This document shows, in pieces, positions 25,543 through 32,527 of a DNA stretch of 39,029 nucleotides. The translations under genes were made by a program, and so were the position numbers. The stretch spans positions 1 through 39,029 of the forward strand of contig NZ_CALSFU010000029.1 in assembly GCF_943737005.1 (NCBI RefSeq), in the 5' to 3' direction. Positions within the stretch are counted from its first letter, which is position 1. Every line of letters begins with the position of its first letter. This DNA comes from Achromobacter sp. Marseille-Q4962. GTDB taxonomy: Bacteria; Pseudomonadota; Gammaproteobacteria; Burkholderiales; Burkholderiaceae_B. The notes under the pieces are model-generated. The model did not search any database and was not told the origin of the DNA. It saw only the letters and a program-made list of their open reading frames with translations.

Positions 25543-28460
25543 CAGGCTTCTCCCGTTTGTTGTTGGACGGCCGGGACGTGGCTTTCCGCCGCGGCCTTGC
25601 GCTGCGCGCGCAGCGACTGGTGAGCCAGCGCCACCAGCACCAGCACCGTGGCCCCCACCACCAGCATGTACACGCCCAGGTCGAAGACGAGCACGCTGGA
25701 CACGTGGACATGGCCCACCAGCGGCAACGCCACGTCCCAGGCCAGCGCGCTCAGGAACGGCTTGTAGGCAAACCAGGCGGCCACCGCCGCGCCGCCCGCC
25801 AGGATGAGGCCCGTGCCGATCCAGTTCTGGGGGTTGAGGCGGCTGCGCGACTCCACCCAGTACACCCCGCCCGCCATGTATTGCAGGATGACCGAGGTGG
25901 CGAAGATCAGGCCGCCCACGAAGCCGCCGCCGGGCTGGTTGTGCCCGCGCAGCAGGAAGTACACGGAAATCAGCGCGGCGGTGGGCAGCAGCAGGCGCAC
26001 CAGCACGGCCGGCACCATCATGGAGGCGTCGCGCGGCACCGGGGCCTTGATGTCGGGGGGCTCGCGCACGCCGCCGTCCTGGTCGAGTTGCTGGCGCGGC
26101 AGGTCGGCGCTCTCCGGCGCGGGGCGGAACCGGCGCAGCAGCGCATAGACCGTGAGCGCCACGATGCCCAGCACGGTGATTTCGCCGAAGGTATCGAAGC
26201 CGCGGAAATCCACCAGGATCACGTTGACCACGTTGGTGCCGCCGCCGTCGGGCAGCGCGCGTTCGACGAAAAACGAGGAAATCGTGCCCGCCTGGGGACG
26301 GGACAGCACCGCATAGGCCAGCCCCGCCATGCCGGCGCCCGCGGCGATGGCCACGGCCAGGTCGCGCAGGCGCCGGCTGCGCGCGCGCAGCGTGGCCTTG
26401 CCCGGCTCGTCGTCTTCGATGCGGCGCGGCAGCCAGCGCAGTCCCAGCAGCAGCAGCACCAGCGTCACGACTTCCACCGAGAGCTGCGTGAGCGCCAGGT
26501 CGGGCGCCGAGAACCAGACGAAGGTCAGGCAGGTGACCAGGCCCGCGGCGCCGGCCAGCGCCAGCGACGCCAGCCGGTGGTATTTCGCCTGGTACGCCGC
26601 GGCTACGGCGCTCGTGCCGCCCACCACCCAGAGCAGCAGGAACACGGGGTCTACCGTCTGCGGCAGCCCTCCTCCCTCGAACCAGCCGCCCGCGCGCAAC
26701 GGCAGCCAGGCCACGAACAGCGTGCCCAGCACGATGAGCAGCATCTGCACCTGCAGGCGCGAGGTGGCCAGCCGGCGCAGCAGCCAGGACGCCGCCACGC
26801 TGGAGCCGTCGAGCAGGGCCTCGAAGCTGCGGCGGCCGTCCAGCCGGTAGATGAAGGGCACGCGCCCGGGGTTGGCCTGCTGGTGGGCGCGCAGGGCGAG
26901 ATAGATGACGACGCCGGCGGTCATGGCGACCACGCTCATGATGAGCGGCAGGTTGATGCCGTGCCAGACCGCCAGGCTGTATTCGGGCATGTCGGCGCCC
27001 AGGATGCTGCGGGCCGCCGTGGCCAGGAACGGGCCCACCGTCAGGCCCGGCAAAATGCCCACGACCAGGCACATGAACACCAGCAGCGCGCTGGGAAACA
27101 GCATCCAGCGCGGCGGCTCGTGCGGCGCGCGCGGCAGGTCGGTGGCCGGCGGCCCGAAGAAGACCTGCAGGATGAAGCGCAGCGAATACGCCACGCTGAA
27201 GGCCCCCGCCACCGTGGCCGCCAGCGGCAGGCCGGTGCGGGTGAGCCAGTCGCCGCTCACGAAGGTGGTTTCGGCGAAGAACATTTCCTTGGAAATGAAG
27301 CCGTTGAGCAGCGGCACGCCCGCCATGGACGCGGCCGCCACCATGGCGAGCGCCGCCGTGATGGGCATGGCCTTGTGCAGGCCGGAAAGCCGCGTGAGGT
27401 CGCGCGTGCCCGTTTCGTGGTCCACGATGCCCGCGGCCATGAAGAGCGAGGCCTTGAACGTGGCGTGGTTCACCATGTGGAAAATGGCCGCCACCAGGGC
27501 CAGGGAGCTGTTCAGCCCGAGCAGCAGCGTAATCAGCCCCAGGTGGCTGATGGTGGAATAGGCCAGCACCCCTTTCATGTCCTGCTGGAAGATGGCGGCG
27601 TAGGCGCCCAGCACCAGCGTGACCAGCCCCGCCCCGCCGATGATCCAGAACCACTCGTCGGTGCCGGACAGCACCGGCCAGAACCGCGCCAGCAGGAACA
27701 CGCCCGCCTTCACCATGGTGGCCGAGTGCAGGTAGGCCGACACGGGCGTGGGCGCGGCCATGGCGTTGGGCAGCCAGAAATGGAAGGGAAACTGCGCGCT
27801 CTTGGTGAGCGCGCCCAACCCCAGCAGGACCAGCACGGCCGGATACCAGGGGTCGGCGCGCACCAGGTCGCCGGCGGCCAGGACGCGGTCCAGGTCGTAG
27901 CTGCCCACGATGTGGCCCAGGATGAGCACGCCGGCCAGCAGGCACAGCCCGCCCGCGCCCGTGACCGTCAGCGCCATGCGGGCGCCGCGCCGCGCGTCCA
28001 GGCGGTGGTGCCAGTACGCGATCAGCATGAAGGAGGCCAGGCTGGTCATTTCCCAGAACATGACGAGCTGGATGAGGTTGCCCGAAAGCACCACGCCCAG
28101 CATGGCGGCCATGAACGCCTGGAAAAAAGAGAAGAAGCGCGGCACCGGGTCTTCCGGCGACATGTAGTAGCGCGCGTACAGCACGATGAGCGCGCCCATT
28201 CCCGACACGATGAGGGCGAACAGCCAGGCGAAACCGTCCATGCGCAGGGTGAACTGCAGGCCGAGGGCGGGCGCCCAGGGCATGTCGGCCCGGATGACCT
28301 TTCCGTGGGAGATGTCGGGATACAGGCTGATGACCAGCAGCGCACAGGCCAGGGCGATGATGCCGGCCAGCCACGCTTCGGCGTTGCGGGCATTGGACGG
28401 CAGCAACGCGGCGCACAGGCTGCCGGCGAAAGGCAGAGCGAGTATCAGGATCAGCGACAT
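25542..28460 (-). CDS. phaAB: Fused cation/proton antiporter subunit A-B (PhaAB type)
   Basis: This 972-aa protein fuses MrpA and MrpB, as in the rhizobial Pha systems ('group 2' Mrp). The first ~550 residues are a NuoL-like proton channel (FHFWLPNAMAAPTPVSAYLHSATMV region near 230-255, with the catalytic Lys/Glu helices). The NuoJ-like section follows (DLALTQLSVEVVTLVLLLLGL near 670). The MrpB-like C-terminal ~130 residues contain RGHNQPGGGFVGGLIFA. About 20 or more membrane helices are visible. It is the first gene of the operon; the ATG at 28460 has a weak GGAA site. Pha-type systems are linked to K+ and pH adaptation; ion choice cannot be decided from sequence. Confidence 0.95.
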   Translation of the reverse strand: MSLILILALPFAGSLCAALLPSNARNAEAWLAGIIALACALLVISLYPDISHGKVIRADMPWAPALGLQFTLRMDGFAWLFALIVSGMGALIVLYARYYMSPEDPVPRFFSFFQAFMAAMLGVVLSGNLIQLVMFWEMTSLASFMLIAYWHHRLDARRGARMALTVTGAGGLCLLAGVLILGHIVGSYDLDRVLAAGDLVRADPWYPAVLVLLGLGALTKSAQFPFHFWLPNAMAAPTPVSAYLHSATMVKAGVFLLARFWPVLSGTDEWFWIIGGAGLVTLVLGAYAAIFQQDMKGVLAYSTISHLGLITLLLGLNSSLALVAAIFHMVNHATFKASLFMAAGIVDHETGTRDLTRLSGLHKAMPITAALAMVAAASMAGVPLLNGFISKEMFFAETTFVSGDWLTRTGLPLAATVAGAFSVAYSLRFILQVFFGPPATDLPRAPHEPPRWMLFPSALLVFMCLVVGILPGLTVGPFLATAARSILGADMPEYSLAVWHGINLPLIMSVVAMTAGVVIYLALRAHQQANPGRVPFIYRLDGRRSFEALLDGSSVAASWLLRRLATSRLQVQMLLIVLGTLFVAWLPLRAGGWFEGGGLPQTVDPVFLLLWVVGGTSAVAAAYQAKYHRLASLALAGAAGLVTCLTFVWFSAPDLALTQLSVEVVTLVLLLLGLRWLPRRIEDDEPGKATLRARSRRLRDLAVAIAAGAGMAGLAYAVLSRPQAGTISSFFVERALPDGGGTNVVNVILVDFRGFDTFGEITVLGIVALTVYALLRRFRPAPESADLPRQQLDQDGGVREPPDIKAPVPRDASMMVPAVLVRLLLPTAALISVYFLLRGHNQPGGGFVGGLIFATSVILQYMAGGVYWVESRSRLNPQNWIGTGLILAGGAAVAAWFAYKPFLSALAWDVALPLVGHVHVSSVLVFDLGVYMLVVGATVLVLVALAHQSLRAQRKAAAESHVPAVQQQTGEA

Positions 28461-28735
28461 GGCGTTCCGAGTGTGTCCGGGCCCCCCTTCCGCGGCCCGG
28501 GACAGCGGAAGACGAAACAGCCGGGGAGGTGAAAACGGACGGAACCCTCAACCGGAGCGTCGCTGCACGGCACGCGGCCCGCTCGGGGCCTCACCTACGC
28601 CATTGAAGGCGTGGACGGAAACATGCGCAACAGTTTTCTTGCAAGACCCGGCCGGGAATCTCACCCGGAAAAATATCAGATTCTTGTAAGTTATGCAGGA
28701 ATTTGTGCGCGTACCGGGCCGATCGCAGCATGATC

Positions 28736-28756
28736 GCTGCGCAATCGTTGCGCAGC
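28736..28756. repeat. Perfect 9-bp inverted repeat
   Basis: GCTGCGCAA-TCG-TTGCGCAGC has perfect arms around a 3-nt centre. It could be a regulator site or an RNA hairpin in a leader. A second weaker dyad, GCAGC-N6-GCTGC, overlaps its left side. Confidence 0.8.
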
Positions 28757-28872
28757 CGCCAGCCCGCGCTGCGGGTTCCTCCGCATATCGGACTGTGACA
28801 TTTTTGTGTGCAATTGCGCCCACGAAGCGCGCAGAAGCCGGATGCGGCCCTGTTCCGCGCTTCGGGGCGCAA

Positions 28873-28893
28873 TGTGTCCCGATTTTGGACACA
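28873..28893. promoter_or_regulatory. Operator-like palindrome upstream of the Bug receptor
   Basis: TGTGTCC-N7-GGACACA is a perfect 7-bp inverted repeat centred about 52 nt before the receptor's TTG start. Size and spacing are those of a dimeric GntR-, IclR- or TetR-type operator; no regulator gene is adjacent. Confidence 0.5.
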
Positions 28894-28934
28894 GGCGCCT
28901 CCCGATAAAGAACCGACGATTCCGGAGAAGACAC

Positions 28935-29921
28935 TTGAACCTGCTGACCCATGCCAAGGCCGCCCTGGCCGCCGCCATTGCCGGGCTCTGCCTGGCGGCT
29001 CCCGCCCAGGCCGCGGACGCCTACCCGAACAAACCCATCCGGCTCATCGTGCCCTTTGCGGCGGGCGGCACCACCGATATCGTGGCCCGCATCGTGGCCG
29101 AGGGCCTGACCCGCGAGCTGGGCCAGCCGGTCGTGGTGGAGAACCGGGGCGGCGGCGGCGGCTCGATCGGCGCGGACGCGCTGGTGCGTTCGGCGCCCGA
29201 CGGCTACACCCTGGGCGTGGCCACCGTCAGCACCATGGCGACGAACCCGGCCACCAACCCCAACAACCCCTACGACCCCATCAAGGATTTCACGCCCATC
29301 ACCAACCTGGTCAACGTGCCCAACGTGCTGACCGTGAACCCGAAGGTGCCGGCCAAGACGCTGGCCGAATTCATCACCCTGCTCAAGAGCAACCCCGGCA
29401 AGTACAGCTACGCCTCCTCGGGCACCGGCGGCATCAGCCACCTGGACGGCGAGCTCTTCAAGTCGCTGACCAACACCGACATGGTGCACGTGCCCTACCG
29501 CGGCTCGGGCCCGGCGCTCAACGACACGATCGCCGGCCAGGTGAATGCCCAGTTCGACAACCTGCCCTCCTCGCTGCCCCACATCCAGGCCGGCAAGCTG
29601 CGCGCCCTGGCCGTGGCCGCGCCCAAGCGCCTGCCTTCGCTGCCCGACGTGCCCAACTTCGCCGAGGCCGGCCTGCCGCAGATGGACAACATGGCCTGGT
29701 ACGGCCTGGTCGCCCCGGCCGGCACGCCCAAGGCCGTGGTTGACCGCGTGCACGACGCCGCCGTCAAGGCCCTGAAGGATCCCAAGATCGCGCAGCGCCT
29801 GGCCGACGGCGGCGCGCTGGTCGACGGCAACACGCCGGCCGAGTACGCCGCGCAGATCAAGCGCGAGCTGGAACTGCGCCAGCGCATCGCCAAGGAACGC
29901 AACATCAAGCTCACCAACTGA
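28935..29921 (+). CDS. Bug-family tripartite tricarboxylate transporter receptor
   Basis: This 328-aa periplasmic receptor has a signal peptide (MNLLTHAKAALAAAIAGLCL then AAPAQA, cleaved before ADAYP). The Bug signatures YPNKPIRLIVPFAAGGTTD (about 29-47) and VVENRGGGGGSIGAD (about 67-81) are present, with VPYRGSGPALNDTIAGQV further on. Bug proteins are hugely expanded in Bordetella and bind carboxylates, amino acids or vitamins; no TctA/TctB membrane partner lies here, which is usual for these 'orphan' receptors. The start is TTG at 28935 with GGAG 8 nt upstream; the frame before it has no signal peptide-compatible start. A long hairpin follows the stop. Confidence 0.93.
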   Translation: MNLLTHAKAALAAAIAGLCLAAPAQAADAYPNKPIRLIVPFAAGGTTDIVARIVAEGLTRELGQPVVVENRGGGGGSIGADALVRSAPDGYTLGVATVSTMATNPATNPNNPYDPIKDFTPITNLVNVPNVLTVNPKVPAKTLAEFITLLKSNPGKYSYASSGTGGISHLDGELFKSLTNTDMVHVPYRGSGPALNDTIAGQVNAQFDNLPSSLPHIQAGKLRALAVAAPKRLPSLPDVPNFAEAGLPQMDNMAWYGLVAPAGTPKAVVDRVHDAAVKALKDPKIAQRLADGGALVDGNTPAEYAAQIKRELELRQRIAKERNIKLTN

Positions 29922-29930
29922 GGCAGCGGC

Positions 29931-29958
29931 GGCGCGCCGGGGCAAGCCCCGGCGCGCC
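29931..29958 (+). terminator. Strong hairpin after the Bug receptor gene
   Basis: A perfect 12-bp stem with a CAAG loop (GGCGCGCCGGGG / CCCCGGCGCGCC) starts 9 nt after the stop codon. No T tract follows, so it is either a mRNA 3'-end stabiliser or a GC-type terminator. Confidence 0.55.
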
Positions 29959-29966
29959 CGGCCCGC

Positions 29967-29994
29967 TTGACGGAAAACGCGCGGGTGGTAGCAT
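29967..29994 (+). promoter_or_regulatory. Putative sigma-70 promoter
   Basis: TTGACG (29967-29972) and TAGCAT (29989-29994) are 16 bp apart. The predicted start (about 30001) falls almost on the GTG of the small open frame at 30003, and is about 315 nt before the repeat-protein start. Confidence 0.4.
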
Positions 29995-30002
29995 CTGCGC
30001 CC

Positions 30003-30137
30003 GTGCGTTCCCTTCTTTTCTCCTTCCCCGCCGTTTCCGCCCAGGCCGTCCGCGCCTGGCGCGCCTTGCGCTGCACGCTGCTGAGCTCGCAGGAAGCGGC
30101 CGCGCGCTCGGCCTACGCCCGCTCCAAGCCCGGCTAA
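30003..30137 (+). CDS. Possible small leaderless ORF (44 aa)
   Basis: This GTG-initiated frame encodes MRSLLFSFPAVSAQAV then RAWRALRCTLLSSQEAAARS and a basic end (YARSKPG). Nearly all its codons end in G or C, as in neighbouring real genes, and it begins within a few bases of the predicted transcription start, so it would be translated from a leaderless message. There is no ribosome-binding site and I recognise no family. It may be chance in GC-rich DNA. Confidence 0.3.
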   Translation: MRSLLFSFPAVSAQAVRAWRALRCTLLSSQEAAARSAYARSKPG

Positions 30138-30315
30138 TCGCCCGCCCCCTCCCCCTCTTTCCCGAATTGGCCGGCCCACGCGGCGCCGCGCGCACAGGCG
30201 CGCGCCTCCGCTCGCCGGGCCCTGCGCCCCGCCGCGTGGCCGGGCGCCGCGCCACGCCATCTTGCCGCCGCATCCGCCGCGGCGGTTCGCCATGCACCCG
30301 ATTGCTTCGTACGCC

Positions 30316-31185
30316 ATGCAACTCACCAAGAATTTCGTCAAAGCCAAGAACCCTTGCGCCGGAGGCTACAAATGGTTCCTGCGCGACCACAACGGCCAGG
30401 GCGACTACCAGGCCGTGCTCGACGCCCTGGTCGCCGACGGCCGCGTGGGCGACGCCTGCTGGCTGCTGGACCAGTTCGGCCCCACCGACGCGGTGCTCGA
30501 GCTGGACGAGCTCGACGCCACGGCGCTGGTGTTCGCCGGCGCGATCCAGGTGCGCCGGGGCGTCAGCGTGGACACGATCGTGCGCGCGGGGCGCGGCATC
30601 TCGGCCGGCGGCGGCATCCGCGCCGGCGAGTCCATCATTGCCGGCGAGAATATCGCGTCGGGCGCGCAGATCGCCAGCGCGGGCAACCTGCGCGCGGGCG
30701 GCGACATCGCCGCCGAATGGGGCATCGAAACCGGCGCGCGCCTGGACTGCGCGGGCAACGTGCGCGCCAAATGGGACATCTGCGCGGGCCAGGACCTGGC
30801 CGTGGTCGGCCATTTGCAGGCGGGCCAGGACATCGCATCGCAAGGCGCGCTGAGCGCCGGCCAGGGCATCAAGGCCGGCGGCGATATCCGCGCCGGCAAA
30901 GACATCCATGCCGCCTGCGGCATCCAGGCCGCAGGCGGCATCCGCGCCGGCGGCCATCTGCAGGCCGGCTGGGGCCTGATCGCCGGCGCGGACATCGTGG
31001 CCGAAGGCTCGATCCGCGCGGGCGAAGGCGTGCACGCCGGCGGCGACATCGAAGCCGGCGCCGGCCACGGCGTTTATGCCGGGCTGTCCGTGCGCCTGGA
31101 CGCCTGGGCCGTCTGCGCCCGCGTCCTCGCCCGCCGCCGGCCCGCGCAACTGGTCAGCGGCCACTGGGCCGGCGAGGACGCCTAA
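30316..31185 (+). CDS. Hexapeptide-repeat (beta-helix-like) protein of unknown function
   Basis: This 289-aa protein falls into two parts. Residues 1-65 form a compact helical N-domain with KNPCAGGYKWFLRD and DACWLLDQFGPTDAV. Residues 89-250 are 27 consecutive hexads of the form [ILV]-x-A-G-x-x (IRAGES, LRAGGD, IKAGGD and so on), which predicts a regular parallel beta-helix. A short non-repeat end (WAVCARVLARRR) follows. There is no signal peptide or membrane segment, so it is probably cytoplasmic, perhaps a scaffold or polymer former. I do not recognise a named family. The start is uncertain: ATG 30316 begins directly at the conserved-looking domain; ATG 30292 is the alternative. Neither has a clear ribosome-binding site. 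Its stop overlaps the stop of the convergent exporter gene by 4 bp. Confidence 0.78.
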   Translation: MQLTKNFVKAKNPCAGGYKWFLRDHNGQGDYQAVLDALVADGRVGDACWLLDQFGPTDAVLELDELDATALVFAGAIQVRRGVSVDTIVRAGRGISAGGGIRAGESIIAGENIASGAQIASAGNLRAGGDIAAEWGIETGARLDCAGNVRAKWDICAGQDLAVVGHLQAGQDIASQGALSAGQGIKAGGDIRAGKDIHAACGIQAAGGIRAGGHLQAGWGLIAGADIVAEGSIRAGEGVHAGGDIEAGAGHGVYAGLSVRLDAWAVCARVLARRRPAQLVSGHWAGEDA

Positions 31186-32057
31186 AACCGGCCCTCGCGC
31201 CGCGGGCCGGCGTTGAACACCAGCAGCAGGCCGCCCAGGATGGCAGCCATGCCCGCCAGGCTGAGCCCCGACATGCGGTTGCCGAACACCAGGTAGTCCA
31301 GCGCCGCCGTGCCGACCGGCACGAGGTAGAACAGGCTGGTGACGTTGACCAGGTTGCCGGTCTGGATCATGCGGTAAAAGAGCAGTGTCGCGCCCACCGA
31401 AATCACCCAGGCCATCCAGATCAGCGGCACCAGGAACTCCCAGCTCCAGCGCACCTGCATGGGCTGGAACGGCACGCAAGCCAGGCAGGCCAGCAGACCG
31501 ACCACGTATTGCAGCGGCAGCACGTCCATGGGCGGCTGCCCCAGCCGTTTCTGCAGCATGGCGCCGCCCGTCATGCAGAGCAGCGCCGCCAGCGCGCAGG
31601 CCATGCCGGCCGGCGAGAAGCGCGCCAGCACGATGCCTTGCAGCATGACCAGCGCCAGCCCGCCCATCGCGAGCAACAGTCCGGCCAGCCTTTGCGCCGG
31701 AAAGCGCCGCTCGGTCAGCGCCAGCGTCAGGATGGGCTGCGCGCCCAGCAGCGTGGCGAGCACGCCGGGCGTGATGCCGCGATCCAGGGCCAGCAGGTAG
31801 AAGATGGTGTAGCCCCCGATCAGCGTAAGCCCGGTCGCGGCCGCGAGGCCGCGCGAGCCCGGCGCCGGCAGCCAGCGCCGGCGCCGCAGGCCGAGCAGGG
31901 CCAGCAGCGCCAGCGCGAGCACGAAGCGCCAGAGCAGGAACGCGAAAGCGGAGGCGTGCGCGAGCCCCCATTTGGCGAAGATCGCGCCGCCGCTCCAGAG
32001 CAGCACGAAAAGCGCGGTGGAGCCGTATGCGGCCCACCTGCCTTGATTTGCAGACAT
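31182..32057 (-). CDS. EamA/DMT-superfamily exporter
   Basis: This 291-aa inner-membrane protein has ten hydrophobic segments in two EamA repeats (about 8-135 and 150-280). FVLLWSGGAIFAKWGL at the start and LFYLVPVGTAALDYLVFGN in the second repeat are typical of DMT-family amino acid or metabolite exporters. The substrate cannot be inferred. AGGTGA lies about 7 nt before the ATG at 32057. It converges with the hexapeptide-repeat gene, and the stop codons share bases 31183-31184. Confidence 0.9.
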   Translation of the reverse strand: MSANQGRWAAYGSTALFVLLWSGGAIFAKWGLAHASAFAFLLWRFVLALALLALLGLRRRRWLPAPGSRGLAAATGLTLIGGYTIFYLLALDRGITPGVLATLLGAQPILTLALTERRFPAQRLAGLLLAMGGLALVMLQGIVLARFSPAGMACALAALLCMTGGAMLQKRLGQPPMDVLPLQYVVGLLACLACVPFQPMQVRWSWEFLVPLIWMAWVISVGATLLFYRMIQTGNLVNVTSLFYLVPVGTAALDYLVFGNRMSGLSLAGMAAILGGLLLVFNAGPRREGRF

Positions 32058-32195
32058 GAGTTCACCTGTCATTCGTAGGAATCGAACCCCCTTCCTCCGG
32101 CGAGCCGTGCCGGCCCGCGCGGCGCGCACGCGCGGCGTCAGCCGCCGCGGGCGGATGCCGGGCGAAAAAACGGAAAGGAAGGGACTAAAGCGGGA

Positions 32196-32414
32196 TCAGC
32201 CGAGGACGACGGCCGCCGGCGGCGACACCGGGGACAGGGGCCGGCCCATTGGGGGCTGGCCCATTGGGGGCTGCCCCATGACGGGCCGGCTCGTCGTGGC
32301 CGGAGCCGCCGCGGCGCGGGGCGCGACAGGAGAGACTCGGAAAAGAACGCGCACGCGCGAACCGGCCGCGCGCGGGGCGCGGAGCGGAAAAGCGGATGCA
32401 AGGGCGCAAGCCAT
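32196..32414 (-). CDS. Possible small Pro-rich protein with MGQPP repeats
   Basis: This 72-aa frame starts MACALASAFPLRAPRA and ends with PVMGQPPMGQPPMGRPLSPV followed by SPPAAVVLG. Its pentapeptide repeat comes from the 15-nt tandem repeat below. Third-position G/C is high in the second half and lower in the first. There is no clear ribosome-binding site. A T-rich segment (GTTTTTTCG on the minus strand) follows the stop by about 25 nt, without a good stem. Reality of the gene is doubtful. Confidence 0.28.
   Translation of the reverse strand: MACALASAFPLRAPRAAGSRVRVLFRVSPVAPRAAAAPATTSRPVMGQPPMGQPPMGRPLSPVSPPAAVVLG
32243..32287. repeat. 15-nt tandem repeat
   Basis: GGCCCATTGGGGGCT is present twice perfectly (32243-32257, 32258-32272) and a third time in degenerate form (32273-32287). 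Being a multiple of three, copy-number change would keep the minus-strand frame, which reads P-M-G-Q-P repeats. Confidence 0.85.
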
Positions 32415-32527
32415 GGGCGTGAACGTTCCGGAGAGAAGCACAGCAGGCGCAAAGCCTAATGCACGGCGCGCGCCGCCGTCAAGCCTGCCTCGTCGGCCGC
32501 GCCGCATTGCGCCGTACCGCGCCACGC

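Larger units (their letters stand above)
28461..28934. other. Palindrome-rich divergent intergenic region
   Basis: This 474-bp spacer between the Mrp operon and the Bug receptor gene holds no supported gene. An AT-richer patch at about 28665-28705 is the likeliest promoter zone for the Mrp operon, but I cannot place -10/-35 boxes with confidence. Two strong inverted repeats (28736-28756 and 28873-28893) lie on the receptor side, and a half copy of the second (TGTGTCC) recurs at 28472-28478 beside the Mrp start. Confidence 0.6.
29922..30315. other. Spacer between the Bug receptor and the hexapeptide-repeat gene
   Basis: This 394-bp stretch contains the receptor's 3' hairpin (29931-29958), a promoter-like pair (29967-29994) and a possible 44-codon gene (30003-30137). 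The remaining 150 bp before the repeat gene hold only Arg/Pro-rich open frames without ribosome-binding sites. Confidence 0.6.
32058..32527. other. Intergenic region with a 15-nt repeat and a doubtful small ORF
   Basis: This 470-bp gap lies between the exporter start and the SbcC-like stop. It contains a possible Pro-rich frame (32196-32414) with a 15-nt tandem repeat (32243-32287). A short stretch (32067-32090) resembles a tRNA T-arm but has no tRNA around it. The exporter promoter must lie here, but I cannot place it. Confidence 0.6.

Noticed and set aside
25518..28532. Very long plus-strand open frame opposite phaAB (about 1000 codons)
   Set aside because: It is the antisense shadow of a G/C-third-position gene: His/Gln/Arg-rich, with no family resemblance, while the minus-strand frame is unmistakably the antiporter.
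32067..32090. T-arm-like sequence (GGTTCGATTCC on the minus strand) suggesting a tRNA or tRNA-derived attachment site
   Set aside because: No acceptor stem, D-arm or anticodon arm can be folded around it, there is no CCA, and no integrase or other mobile gene is near.
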